A stretch of DNA of 47,450 nucleotides from a bacterium (GTDB lineage: Bacteria > Myxococcota_A > UBA9160 > UBA6930). Below are positions 25,490 through 36,427 of this stretch, piece by piece. The notes under the pieces were generated by a model. The model was not told the origin of the DNA. It saw only the letters and a program-made list of their open reading frames with translations, and made no database searches. The DNA lies in assembly GCA_024226235.1 (NCBI GenBank), contig JAAELW010000465.1, positions 1-47,450 on the forward strand, read 5' to 3'. A program made the translations under genes and the position numbers. Every line of letters begins with the position of its first letter. Positions within the stretch are counted from its first letter, which is position 1.

Positions 25490-28483
25490 GTGGCGAAGCG
25501 AACCAATCGAACGGACGGGGCGGGCGGACGAATCGGAACGGGCAGCACGCGCGAGCGCATCGCGGCCCTTCTCGATGCCATCGCCGCGGAGCCGGACCTG
25601 GCGTCTGCGATTCGCCACCATCAAGTACTGCCACCTCAGGAGCCCGATCTCGCACCGGAACTCGAACTCCCGGCACCGCTCCAACAAGTGCTGAAGGGGC
25701 GGGGGATCTCCGCACCCTATGCCCACCAGACCCGCGCCATCGAAGCACTGCGGGCCGGAAACGATGTCGTCCTGGCAACGCCCACCGCCAGCGGAAAATC
25801 GCTCGTCTACAGCCTGCCCACACTCGAACGGGTGCTCTCCGACCGGGACGCCCGGGCAATCTTCCTGTTTCCGCTGAAAGCCCTGGAGCAGGACCAGCGG
25901 GCCAAGCTCGAGCAGGACATCACGGCCCTCGGGCTGATGGGCGAGGAAGACCGGCCGCGGGCAATGATCTACGACGGAGACACCCCGCCCTCGCGCCGCA
26001 AGAAGATCCGCGAAAACCCGCCTCACGTGCTCATCACGACCCCGGACATGCTCCACCTGGGCATCCTCCCTCATCACCAGAGCTGGGACGGCCTGTTTCG
26101 CGGCCTGCAACTCGTGGTCGTGGACGAGTTGCACACCTACCGCGGCATCTTCGGCTCCCACGTTTCCCAGGTATTGCGACGCCTGCTCCGGGTCGCGCGC
26201 AACCACGGCGCGACACCGCAGATCGTCTGCGCATCCGCAACGGTCGCGAACCCGGGCGAGTTGGCCAGCAACCTGACGGGGCGACCCTTCGAGGTGGTCG
26301 AAAGCGACGGCGCATCGCGTAGCCGGCGCCACGTGCTGCTCCTGAACCCTCAGCTCTCGCCCTACACCGTGGCCTCACACTTGTTCAGGTTGGCCGTGGG
26401 TCATGGCTTGCGCACCATCGCGTTCACCAAGGCGCGCCGGGTGACCGAACTGATGCACACCTGGATCGCACAGAGTGAGCCGGCCCTGGCCGACAAGATC
26501 AGCTCCTACCGAGCGGGCTTCCTGCCCGAAGAACGGAGGGAGATCGAGCGCAAGCTCTTCGCGGGCGACCTGATGGGCGTGATCTCGACCTCGGCCCTCG
26601 AAATGGGAATCGATGTCGGCGGCCTCGATGTCTGTCTGCTGGTCGGATATCCCGGGAGCCAGATCGCGACCTGGCAGCGGGCGGGTCGCGTCGGGCGCCG
26701 AGACGAAGCGCTGATCGCGATGATCGCGCAGCCAGACGCGTTGGATCAGTACGTCGTGGCCCATCCGAAGACGTTTTTTTCGGGGCGTTTCGAGCATGCC
26801 GTACTCGATCCATGCAATGGCAAGATCCTGGACGCCCACCTGCCCTGCGCCGCCGCCGAGGTGCCGCTGCGAGCGAGCGAGCCCGCACTTGCAGTGCCGG
26901 AGATCCGGGCCTCGATCGATCGACTCGAAGAGGCCGGCGAGCTGCTGCGCAGCGAGTCGGGCGATCGCTGGTTCGCTTCCCGCCGCAACCCCCATCGCCA
27001 CGTGAGCCTGCGCTCGGCGGGATCCAGCTACACGATCGTTCTCGCCAACCGACGCGACGGGAATGGCAAGCCGAGAATCATCGGACAGATCGGTGCCGGG
27101 AACGTCTACACCGAGTGCCACGAAGGCGCGATCTATCTTCACGCCGGGCGCTCCTTCGTCGTGACCCGCCTCGAACTCGATGAACGTCGGGTCACGGTCG
27201 AGCCGGTGGAAGCGGTCTACTTCACCCGGGCGATCTCGGAGAAGGAGACGGAAATCCTGAGCCGCGAGCGCACGCGGCCCACGGGCAACATCCGGCTCAC
27301 CCAGGGCCACGTGAAGGTCACCACCCACATCACGGGCTTTGAACGCCGGCGGGTGCGCGGCCAGGAGCTACTCGGAACCGAGCCGCTCGATCTGCCGCCG
27401 ACCTCGTACGAAACGACGGGCATCTGGCTCGAGATGCCCGACGAGATCCCCGGCGTGCTGGAGGGCGAAGAGCGCCACGTGATGGGTGGCATCCACGCGG
27501 TGGAGCACGCCGCGCTCGCCGTCTTCCCGCTGTTCGCACTCTGCGACCGCTTCGACGTGGCTGGCATCTCCTACACCCGCCACCCGCAGCTCGGCCGGGC
27601 GGCCGTGTTCTTCTACGACAGTCATGACGGCGGCATGGGCCTCACCTCCAGTGCCTTCGACCGCATCGAAGGCCTGCTGGAAACGACCCACCAACTGATC
27701 CACGATTGCCCCTGCGAAAGCGGGTGCCCCGGCTGCGTGCACTCCCCACGCTGCGGAAACGGCAACCGGCCGATCGACAAGGCCGCCGCGTTGCGGGTGC
27801 TGGAGTTGATGCTCGGACACGAGCCGCTTCCGGAGCTCCCGGACGAGGATCTTCGGCTCGCGGCAACCGGGGGACCGACCCCTGGGCCCGTGATCGAAAC
27901 GGGCCCCGAGCCACGGCTCATCTGGTTCGACCTCGAAACCCAGCGAAGCGCCAAGGAAGTAGGCGGGTGGCACAATGCCCACCTGATGCGCATGGCGTTG
28001 GCCTGCACCTGGGACAGCCGCGAGCAATCCTTCAAGACCTACCGGGAGGCGGAGGTCGACGCACTGCTCACCGATCTGGAGGCCGCCGATCTCGTGATCG
28101 GCTTCAACTCGATCCGCTTCGACTACAAAGTGCTCCAGGGCTACACCGACGACGGTTTGCGGAGCCTGCCGAGCTTCGACCTGCTCGAGGCCATCCACGC
28201 GCGGCTGGGCTTCCGCCTGGCGTTGGGGCACCTCGGCCAGGAAACCCTGGGTGTGGCCAAGAGCGCCGACGGCCTGCAATCCCTTCAGTGGTGGAAGGAG
28301 GGCCGCATCGAAGAGATCGAAAGCTATTGCCGGCAGGATGTCGCGCTGCTCCGCGACCTCTTCTTCTTCGCCCGCGACAACGGCCACCTGCTATTCCGCA
28401 CCAAGCGGGGCGAACGCGTCCGCCTGCCTCTGGTGCTCTCGGTCCCAGAGCTGATCGAACGCACCCGGGCGCGCCCGCGCTGA
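25490..28483 (+). CDS. MrfA-like helicase fused to a DEDD exonuclease (MrfB-like) domain
   Basis: Residues 1-790 are a superfamily 2 helicase of the YprA/MrfA type: motif I TPTASGKS (97-104), DELH (212-215), CASATV, and QRAGRVGRRD. A four-cysteine cluster follows (CPCESGCPGCVHSPRC, about 740-755) with the DUF1998-type region. Residues about 805-997 form a DnaQ/RNase H-like nuclease: DLE in WFDLETQ, the aspartate in NSIRFDY, and YCRQD (Y-x3-D), the full DEDDy set. In Bacillus subtilis, MrfA and MrfB are separate proteins that repair mitomycin C damage; here both activities look like one chain. The start is GTG 25490. The gene stands alone, divergent from the sulfur operon. Confidence 0.92.
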   Translation: MAKRTNRTDGAGGRIGTGSTRERIAALLDAIAAEPDLASAIRHHQVLPPQEPDLAPELELPAPLQQVLKGRGISAPYAHQTRAIEALRAGNDVVLATPTASGKSLVYSLPTLERVLSDRDARAIFLFPLKALEQDQRAKLEQDITALGLMGEEDRPRAMIYDGDTPPSRRKKIRENPPHVLITTPDMLHLGILPHHQSWDGLFRGLQLVVVDELHTYRGIFGSHVSQVLRRLLRVARNHGATPQIVCASATVANPGELASNLTGRPFEVVESDGASRSRRHVLLLNPQLSPYTVASHLFRLAVGHGLRTIAFTKARRVTELMHTWIAQSEPALADKISSYRAGFLPEERREIERKLFAGDLMGVISTSALEMGIDVGGLDVCLLVGYPGSQIATWQRAGRVGRRDEALIAMIAQPDALDQYVVAHPKTFFSGRFEHAVLDPCNGKILDAHLPCAAAEVPLRASEPALAVPEIRASIDRLEEAGELLRSESGDRWFASRRNPHRHVSLRSAGSSYTIVLANRRDGNGKPRIIGQIGAGNVYTECHEGAIYLHAGRSFVVTRLELDERRVTVEPVEAVYFTRAISEKETEILSRERTRPTGNIRLTQGHVKVTTHITGFERRRVRGQELLGTEPLDLPPTSYETTGIWLEMPDEIPGVLEGEERHVMGGIHAVEHAALAVFPLFALCDRFDVAGISYTRHPQLGRAAVFFYDSHDGGMGLTSSAFDRIEGLLETTHQLIHDCPCESGCPGCVHSPRCGNGNRPIDKAAALRVLELMLGHEPLPELPDEDLRLAATGGPTPGPVIETGPEPRLIWFDLETQRSAKEVGGWHNAHLMRMALACTWDSREQSFKTYREAEVDALLTDLEAADLVIGFNSIRFDYKVLQGYTDDGLRSLPSFDLLEAIHARLGFRLALGHLGQETLGVAKSADGLQSLQWWKEGRIEEIESYCRQDVALLRDLFFFARDNGHLLFRTKRGERVRLPLVLSVPELIERTRARPR

Positions 28484-28488
28484 CGCAG

Positions 28489-28508
28489 TAGCCCCCTCCT
28501 CGGGGCTA
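28489..28508. terminator. Bidirectional hairpin terminator
   Basis: TAGCCCC and GGGGCTA form a perfect seven-base stem with loop CTCCTC. It starts five bases after the helicase stop and reaches the stop codon of the convergent small gene, so it could end both transcripts. Confidence 0.6.
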
Positions 28509-28793
28509 GTGGAGCGTCGGATTCTTCCGAAGCCGCCCGTCGAGCAGCTCGAAGTAGAGCAGCACCAGCACGTGGCGAACCGAGGGCGCGAGGCAGGCCA
28601 CGAAGCGCTGCCCCTGCTCGGGAGTCTCGAATTCCACCAGCGCTTGGATCGCCTCCTGGATCTCCTCGAGACGGCCCGCAATGTCGTCGCGAAGGAGTTC
28701 CGCATCCTGATCGAAGGCTTCGGAGATCATCTGCCGGTCGAAGAGAAGATGGATCCCCCGTTCGCCGATCTCGAGCAACTTTTCCGTATTCAC
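28506..28793 (-). CDS. Small conserved-looking hypothetical protein
   Basis: The 95-residue helical protein has no recognised domain. It is acidic and amphipathic, with IAGRLEEIQEAIQALVEF and VRHVLVLLYFELLDG, and no signal peptide. Low cysteine content and a compact size suggest a soluble regulator or adaptor. The GTG start at 28793 overlaps the stop of a 12-codon leader ORF as GTGA, and the region around the start has been duplicated as a 35-base tandem repeat. It is isolated between convergent and divergent neighbours. Confidence 0.6.
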   Translation of the reverse strand: MNTEKLLEIGERGIHLLFDRQMISEAFDQDAELLRDDIAGRLEEIQEAIQALVEFETPEQGQRFVACLAPSVRHVLVLLYFELLDGRLRKNPTLH

Positions 28794-28840
28794 CTGGCAC
28801 GACTTTCGAGCAACTTGTCCGTGTTCACCTGGCGCGACTC
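28771..28840. repeat. 35-base tandem repeat over a gene start
   Basis: Two copies, 28771-28805 and 28806-28840, match at 31 of 35 positions. On the minus strand each copy contains a CCAGGTG start region and encodes MNTEKLL or MNTDKLL. Because 35 is not a multiple of three, the two copies lie in different frames. Confidence 0.88.
28790..28828 (-). CDS. Putative 12-residue leader peptide
   Basis: The upstream copy of the tandem repeat gives a GTG at 28828 followed by 12 codons (MNTDKLLESRAR) and a TGA at 28790-28792. That stop overlaps the GTG of the downstream gene as GTGA, a geometry that allows translational coupling. GGGAG lies about 12 bases upstream. It may be only the relic of a duplicated start. 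Confidence 0.35.
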   Translation of the reverse strand: MNTDKLLESRAR

Positions 28841-28923
28841 CCGAACTCCGTGTCGGCGTTGAAGGCCCCCGAGTTGAGGAGGGATTCGCGCCAAACGCAT
28901 CCGCTGCCTAGGTTCCCGCCCCC

Positions 28924-30903
<1,980 letters not shown>

Positions 30904-30943
30904 CGGCTCGGGGGCCGCCCCTTAGCCTCCGCATCCCGCCTGT

Positions 30944-31030
30944 GCCCAGGTGGCGGAATTGGTAGACGCGCTAGACTCAGAATCTAGTGTTCGCAAGGAC
31001 GTGCTGGTTCGACTCCAGTCCTGGGCACCA
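30944..31030 (+). tRNA. tRNA-Leu (anticodon CAG)
   Basis: The acceptor stem pairs GCCCAGG (30944-30950) with CCTGGGC (31020-31026), followed by A and an encoded CCA ending at 31030. The anticodon loop CTCAGAA lies between CTAGA and TCTAG, giving anticodon CAG at 30978-30980. The TTCGACTCC arm is present. A long variable arm makes this a class II tRNA of 87 bases, as expected for leucine. Confidence 0.97.
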
Positions 31031-31122
31031 GCGTCCGGCCCCACCGCCTTCCGGCCCGCCCGGCCCCCCGCGTTCCGGCCCGCGTGCTCTTTTCCACTGC
31101 GTTGCCGACCAGTTACGCCCGT

Positions 31123-31150
31123 TTGACCGACGGCCCCTGGGACCTAGGCT
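31123..31150 (+). promoter_or_regulatory. Possible sigma-70-type promoter for lon
   Basis: TTGACC at 31123-31128 and TAGGCT at 31145-31150 are 16 bases apart, a reasonable -35 and a weak -10 element. The transcript would begin near 31157, about 24 bases before the TTG start. This is a weak match in GC-rich DNA. Confidence 0.35.
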
Positions 31151-31180
31151 TGGCGATCACCTCGTAGGGGGAGGATCAGC

Positions 31181-33571
31181 TTGAGCGACGAATCGGGCAC
31201 GAACGGAGCGGACACGGTTCGGATCCGTGTGTTCGGGGACGAAATGCTTGAAGTGCCTGCCGAGCAGCCCGTGCTGCCGGTGCGCAACGCGGTGGTGTTC
31301 CCTGGCATGAACGTGCCGCTGACCGTCGGCCGGCCCGGCTCCTTGGCCGCCCTCGAGGAGGCAGGAGACGGCGGATACCTGGTCGTCGCCTCACAGCGGG
31401 ATCCTGACACCGAGAATCCGGGCATGGACGAACTCTACCCGGTGGCCTGCATCGCCCGGGTGGTGCGGGTGGTGGATGCGCGCAACGAGGCCCGCCAGGC
31501 TCTCGTCGTCGGCGTGGTTCGGACGCGTATGCGGCAACTGCCTGGAAGTCCAGCCAGCCTGCGAGTCGCCATCGACCCCATCGTCGAGCCTGCCAAGAGC
31601 AGCGCAGAGAGTGAGACCGCCCGGCAGCACGTGCTGCATCTCGCCAACCAGGTGATCGAGCTGCGCGATGACTACCCGGATGAGTGGAAGACGATGCTGA
31701 GCCAGCTCCCCGCACCCGGGCTACTGGCCGATCTGATCTCTGCCAACCTGCCCATGAGCATGGAAGAGCGGGTAGAGCTGCTGGCCGAAGCCGACACCGC
31801 CACCCGGCTCTGGAAGCTGGCCGGCGTTCTCGAGCGAGAAGTCACGATCGCGGAGACCCAGCAGGCACTGAAGGACGAAGAGTCGAGCGAAGAGATCGAT
31901 CCGCAGCGTCGCGAACGTTTGTTGCGCAGACGCATGCGGGATATCGAATCGGAACTCGGCGAAGGCGACGAAGGCCAACGCGAGGCCGATGAGCTGGCCG
32001 ATCGGCTCGAGAGCGCGGAACTCCCCGAGGAGGCCCGCAAACATACCGACCGCGAACTGCGGCGGTTCCGCGCCCTGCCCCTGCATGCGCCGGATCGTCA
32101 CCTGCTGCGCACCTACCTCGAATGTGTGGCCGACCTGCCCTGGTCGACCGCGACCGACGACCATCTCGACCTGGCCTCCGCCCGCGAGATCCTGGACGAA
32201 GACCACCACGATCTCGAAAAGGTGAAGGACCGCATTCTCGAATACCTGGCAGTGCGGCTGCTCGCGCCGGACGCCAAGGCACCGATCCTCTGCTTCGTCG
32301 GGCCACCCGGCGTCGGCAAGACCTCGCTCGGGCGCTCGATCGCACGCGCGATGGGTCGCAAGTTCGCCCGCGCCTCGCTCGGCGGTGTCCGCGACGAGGC
32401 GGAAATCCGCGGCCATCGGCGCACCTACGTCGGCGCGATGCCGGGGCGCATCCTGCAGAACCTGCGACGTGCGGGCTCGCGAAATCCGGTCTTCCTGCTC
32501 GACGAGATCGACAAGCTCGGCGCGGATTTCCGCGGCGATCCGTCGTCCGCGCTACTCGAAGTGCTCGACCCGGAGCAGAATGTGGCGTTCTCCGATCACT
32601 ACCTCGAGGTGCCTTTCGATCTCTCGCGCGTGCTCTTCATCGCCACCGCCAACACTCTTTCGACGATCCCACCCGCGTTGCTCGATCGCATGGAGGTGAT
32701 CGAGCTACCCGGCTACACCGATCGCGACAAGCTCGTGATCGCCCGCCGCCACTTGATCCCCAAGCAGCTCGAGGCGCATGGACTCTCCGAGGAGCAGGCG
32801 CAGATCACGGACGATGCCGTCGATCTGGTGGTCCACGAGTACACACGCGAAGCTGGCGTCCGGAACCTCGAGCGGAATTTCGCCACGCTGATGCGCAAGG
32901 TCGCGGCCCGCATCGCTGGCTCCGCAGACGCCGCACCCGTCGTAGCCGACGCGGAGTTCGCATCCGAAGCGCTCGGACCCCCGCCGCATCTGCCCGAGAC
33001 TGCCGAACGGACCACACTCGCCGGCGTGGTCGTCGGATTGGCCGCCACGGCGCACGGCGGCGACATCCTGTTCATCGAAGCCAGCGCCGTCCCGGGGGGC
33101 AAAGGCGTGCGATTGCGACTCACCGGCCAACTCGGCGACGTGATGAAGGAATCCGCCGAAACCGCTCTGTCCTGGGTACGCGCCAACGCGGAGCACCTGG
33201 GTCTGGCCGAACATTTCACGAGCGGCTTGGAGATCCACCTCCACGTCCCCGCCGGCGCCGTCCCCAAGGACGGTCCCTCCGCGGGTGCCGCCCTTTCGGC
33301 GGCGATCGTATCCGTGCTCTCAGGCCGCCGTGCCCGGGGCGACGTCGCGATGACCGGCGAGATCTCCCTGCGCGGCCGTGTACTCCCCGTTGGCGGTATC
33401 AAGGGGAAACTCCTCGCCGCATCCCGTGCCGGAGTCACCACCGTCCTGCTACCCCGGCGCAACGAAAAGGACCTCGTCGAAGTACCCGACGAAGTCCGGG
33501 AGAAACTCGACATCCGCCTGCTCGACACCATCGACGACGCTCTCGAAGGCGTCCTCGAGCCCGCTTCTTGA
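31181..33571 (+). CDS. lon: ATP-dependent Lon protease
   Basis: Lon degrades damaged and short-lived regulatory proteins in the cytoplasm. The 796-residue chain has the LON N-terminal domain (LPVRNAVVFPGMNVPLTVG), a central coiled region, an AAA+ domain with Walker A GPPGVGKTS and Walker B VFLLDEIDKLG, and a serine-lysine protease domain. The catalytic serine is in PKDGPSAGAA and the lysine in GGIKGKLLAA. Length is typical for LonA. The start is TTG 31181 behind GGGGGAGGA at 31167-31174. A bacterium often has several Lon copies, so this may not be the only one. Its stop meets the convergent UbiA gene with no gap. Confidence 0.96.
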   Translation: MSDESGTNGADTVRIRVFGDEMLEVPAEQPVLPVRNAVVFPGMNVPLTVGRPGSLAALEEAGDGGYLVVASQRDPDTENPGMDELYPVACIARVVRVVDARNEARQALVVGVVRTRMRQLPGSPASLRVAIDPIVEPAKSSAESETARQHVLHLANQVIELRDDYPDEWKTMLSQLPAPGLLADLISANLPMSMEERVELLAEADTATRLWKLAGVLEREVTIAETQQALKDEESSEEIDPQRRERLLRRRMRDIESELGEGDEGQREADELADRLESAELPEEARKHTDRELRRFRALPLHAPDRHLLRTYLECVADLPWSTATDDHLDLASAREILDEDHHDLEKVKDRILEYLAVRLLAPDAKAPILCFVGPPGVGKTSLGRSIARAMGRKFARASLGGVRDEAEIRGHRRTYVGAMPGRILQNLRRAGSRNPVFLLDEIDKLGADFRGDPSSALLEVLDPEQNVAFSDHYLEVPFDLSRVLFIATANTLSTIPPALLDRMEVIELPGYTDRDKLVIARRHLIPKQLEAHGLSEEQAQITDDAVDLVVHEYTREAGVRNLERNFATLMRKVAARIAGSADAAPVVADAEFASEALGPPPHLPETAERTTLAGVVVGLAATAHGGDILFIEASAVPGGKGVRLRLTGQLGDVMKESAETALSWVRANAEHLGLAEHFTSGLEIHLHVPAGAVPKDGPSAGAALSAAIVSVLSGRRARGDVAMTGEISLRGRVLPVGGIKGKLLAASRAGVTTVLLPRRNEKDLVEVPDEVREKLDIRLLDTIDDALEGVLEPAS

Positions 33572-34606
33572 TCAGGGGCGGCCCAGGGTCCAGAGCGTTG
33601 GAGCTTTGGCCAGGTCTACGTTGAAGAGATCGTAGAGAGCCGGGATGTCGGTGAGCATCAGGAGTGCCCCGAACGCCACGGTGGCGATCATGTAGAGCGC
33701 GAAGCCGCGCTCCCGGTAGAGCCGCTCGGGGTTCTGGACCGGGCTGTTCGGCTTGAGGCCGAGCTGCATGTAGTAGGCAAAGAAGCCCGCCAACAGAGGC
33801 ACGACCAGGATCAGCTCCAGGTGGTAGCGAATGATGAACATGCCCGAGAAGAGCGCGCTGGCAATCGCATAGAAGAAGAGACTGATCAAGAGCCGCGGCT
33901 CGTTGTAGTAGGCAAAGGATTGCCGGTAGCGTGCGGCGACGCCCGGATTTCCGATCTCCCGGTACTCGGCGAAGCGCTTCATGGCCATGAAGAAGGCACC
34001 CACCATCCAGTAGGCGAGAATCAGCGTGAGCGGCGGGAAGCTATGCGGAATGAGTGCGAACCAGCCGAGCAGCAACCGGATTGGATTGTTCACCGACTCC
34101 GAGAGAACGTCGATATACGGCACTTCCTTGGTGCGCATCGGGCGCACGTTGTAGACCACGCCCATCACCCACAGCGCAACCAGGGAACCGGTGAAGGGCA
34201 GATTCACCAGCAGCCCAAGACCCACTCCCACAGCGCCGAGCAACAGCCACTCGATCAGCGCGTAGCGCCGTCGGATCTCCCAATTGGCCGCGGGGCGACG
34301 GCGCTTGGTCGGATGCTTCCGATCGAAGGCGGCATCCAGGGTCTCGTTGAGCACGTAGTTGCTGCTGGCCGTCAGGCAGGTGGCGAGAACCGCCAGCAGC
34401 AGGACCGGCAAGCTCGCCCAGGTGAGCAGACTCGGATCCACGAAGAACGCCACGAACACGCCGAGCAGCATGAAGACGTTCTTGAACCAATGGTCGACCC
34501 GCGCGATCCGGACGTAGGGCCAGAAGCGCGGGTTGTCGCGGTAGGCGAGTGTCTCCTCGGTCATCTCGTCCGGACCATCGCCTCCCGGGCCCCGTCTGGC
34601 AACCAT
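33572..34606 (-). CDS. UbiA-family polyprenyl-phosphate phosphoribosyltransferase (DPPR synthase-like)
   Basis: The protein is a polytopic UbiA-superfamily prenyltransferase with about nine hydrophobic segments. The Asp-rich motif is NETLDAAFDRKHPTKRRRP, closest to the decaprenyl-phosphate phosphoribosyltransferase group, where the motif includes HPTKRxRP; here glutamate replaces the first aspartate after N. Such enzymes join PRPP to polyprenyl phosphate, giving a lipid-linked pentose donor. It sits at the end of the glycan cluster and begins about ten bases after the preceding glycosyltransferase. The ATG at 34606 is used here; ATG 34564 and GTG 34627 are alternatives. The epimerase that would turn ribose into arabinose is not certain in the window. 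Confidence 0.87.
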   Translation of the reverse strand: MVARRGPGGDGPDEMTEETLAYRDNPRFWPYVRIARVDHWFKNVFMLLGVFVAFFVDPSLLTWASLPVLLLAVLATCLTASSNYVLNETLDAAFDRKHPTKRRRPAANWEIRRRYALIEWLLLGAVGVGLGLLVNLPFTGSLVALWVMGVVYNVRPMRTKEVPYIDVLSESVNNPIRLLLGWFALIPHSFPPLTLILAYWMVGAFFMAMKRFAEYREIGNPGVAARYRQSFAYYNEPRLLISLFFYAIASALFSGMFIIRYHLELILVVPLLAGFFAYYMQLGLKPNSPVQNPERLYRERGFALYMIATVAFGALLMLTDIPALYDLFNVDLAKAPTLWTLGRP

Positions 34607-34616
34607 CCCGCGGGGC

Positions 34617-36332
34617 TCAGCGCACACCGACGAACCGGTAGATCTGGACGTCCTTCTCGTCCAGATGCTCCGGCAGCGTCAGGGTCGCCAGGTGCGCGAA
34701 TCCGGCTACCGGGGTCGCGCCTTCGAAGATTTCCGCCAGATAGGTCTTCTTCACCCGGTAGTAATGGTGATGGGAGGGATTCCGAAGGGGACCCCGGTCC
34801 GTGAAGACCGCAAGATCGACTCCCTTGTTCTCGAATTCACTGCGCAGACCCCCGAGATCCTCGGCTTCGAAACCCGAGTAGGGCAGAAGCTGCCGTGACG
34901 GAAGCCCGGTCAGGTGGACCACATGGGTCCGGGGAAGCAATGCCACCTTTTCCCCCGGTCGGAGGTTGTTCGCGAGCCAGTCGGACAGCAGATGAGCAGA
35001 CCAGTTGGCATAGGCGATCTTGTAGACTGCGCGCTGCTTGCCGACCATCCCGCCTGCCACCAGCGGCACCGTGGCCACCAGCAGCCCGGCAGCTGCGGCG
35101 ACCCGCCAAGACCGCGAGGTCACCCCTGCCAACGCAAGCAGGATCGCGACCCCCGCAAGGCCGATCACCAGCGCCAGGAAGCTGAGTTCGAGACCTAGAG
35201 ATACGGTCTGGACTCCCGCCGTCATCTTGCGTAACCAGAATGCGAGAGCCAGCCCTGAGACCGCGAGGCCAGCAGCGGCCGCAACTCGCGCAAACGGGAA
35301 TCCCAGTCGCGCCAGCCGAGGAACCACGCCCTCCGCAAGGCGAAGCGCTCCCCACACCCAGAGCAACAGCCAGATCCACTCCGTGGGATAGACATAGCGA
35401 GCCTTGTTGATGCCGAAGGTCACGATCACCGTGACGCATACCAGGCCGAAGCCGAGCATCGCGATCGTCTCGATCCGCCGCTCGCGAAGCCCGGCCACCA
35501 CGCCCGCCAACAGGGGAAGAATCACCACGCCCGTAAACGGACCGATCCAGAGCCACTGGCTCGTGTACCAACCGGCGAAGGGTTCCTTCAGTGAACGCAG
35601 GAAGAAGCCGGGCGCGGGCTGGAAGCCCATACCTGCCATGAGATCGTAGTAGCTGGAACCCCCGGAACCGGCGAGAGCTCCGCCTCCGACCCAGAGGAGC
35701 AGTGGCAACGACGCCAGACCGGCTTTCCAGAGCGGTGGCGCGATCCGGCGACCCTGGGCCCACTCCGCGAGGAACAGGACAGGGATCAACACGGCCGCTT
35801 CGTAGCGGGACAACGCGGCGGCAGCCGCGAAGGCGTACTGCCAGGATGAGCCCCGCCCCTGCAGGACGAATGCCCAGATCACGAAGCAACCAAGGCTCGG
35901 CTCGACCAGAGGTTGCAGCCCATTCGCGTGAAACTGGGTCGTGGTCGCGAAGAGCAGTGGAAGCAGCAGCGCCCCCCGGCCGATCGTCTTGCGGCCGATC
36001 AGGAAGAGGCCCACCAGACTCGCCACCGAGAACACCTGGTTCAAGCCGAGCGCCGCAACCAGGTACGGATGCTCTCCGGAGAAAGCAGGAGCTGTCAGCG
36101 CCATCAACGCGGGCAGGATAGGCATGCGCTTGAAGCTCGAAGGCGCTTCCAACTCGGCGAAGCTCCGCGCGATGCGCTCGAAGGAAGCATAGTCGTTGTT
36201 GGGAACGACGAACGGCTGGAACTGGAACGCCCAATACGCCAGGACTGCAGCGCAGAGCAGCACCAACAGAGCTGCTTCGAGCCGCGCCTCGGGCGGATCA
36301 GCCGCCTCGGACGACGAGCCATTGGACGCCAA
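34617..36332 (-). CDS. GT-C type integral membrane glycosyltransferase
   Basis: The 571-residue protein has roughly ten to twelve membrane segments, followed by a soluble C-terminal part of about 140 residues. The first extracytoplasmic loop carries PNNDYASFERIARSFAE, in the place where PMT/ArnT-type GT-C enzymes keep an acidic catalytic residue. These enzymes move a sugar from a polyprenyl-phosphate donor to a lipid or protein in the periplasm. It abuts the UbiA gene, which could make such a donor. The start is TTG 36332 with AAAGGGG upstream. Assignment to a specific GT family is not possible by eye. Confidence 0.75.
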   Translation of the reverse strand: MASNGSSSEAADPPEARLEAALLVLLCAAVLAYWAFQFQPFVVPNNDYASFERIARSFAELEAPSSFKRMPILPALMALTAPAFSGEHPYLVAALGLNQVFSVASLVGLFLIGRKTIGRGALLLPLLFATTTQFHANGLQPLVEPSLGCFVIWAFVLQGRGSSWQYAFAAAAALSRYEAAVLIPVLFLAEWAQGRRIAPPLWKAGLASLPLLLWVGGGALAGSGGSSYYDLMAGMGFQPAPGFFLRSLKEPFAGWYTSQWLWIGPFTGVVILPLLAGVVAGLRERRIETIAMLGFGLVCVTVIVTFGINKARYVYPTEWIWLLLWVWGALRLAEGVVPRLARLGFPFARVAAAAGLAVSGLALAFWLRKMTAGVQTVSLGLELSFLALVIGLAGVAILLALAGVTSRSWRVAAAAGLLVATVPLVAGGMVGKQRAVYKIAYANWSAHLLSDWLANNLRPGEKVALLPRTHVVHLTGLPSRQLLPYSGFEAEDLGGLRSEFENKGVDLAVFTDRGPLRNPSHHHYYRVKKTYLAEIFEGATPVAGFAHLATLTLPEHLDEKDVQIYRFVGVR

Positions 36333-36427
36333 GCGGAACCCCTTTCAGTGCACCCAGAATAGCCTCTCGCGGCGACGCGGCGCCCCGGATGCGCTGAGGC
36401 AGGATGACAAAATCGACGAACCGCCGA

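Noticed and set aside
26375-27328. A 317-codon minus-strand frame opposite the helicase fusion
   Set aside because: It is the antisense shadow of a gene with clear motifs and has no recognisable domain.
31031-31080. Repeated TTCCGGCCCGC blocks after tRNA-Leu
   Set aside because: Two imperfect GC-rich blocks could be a repeat or part of a terminator, but the similarity is short and could be chance in this base composition.
32122-33624. A 500-codon plus-strand frame overlapping lon in another phase
   Set aside because: It is rich in arginine and proline with no motif, while lon has intact ATPase and protease sites in its own frame.
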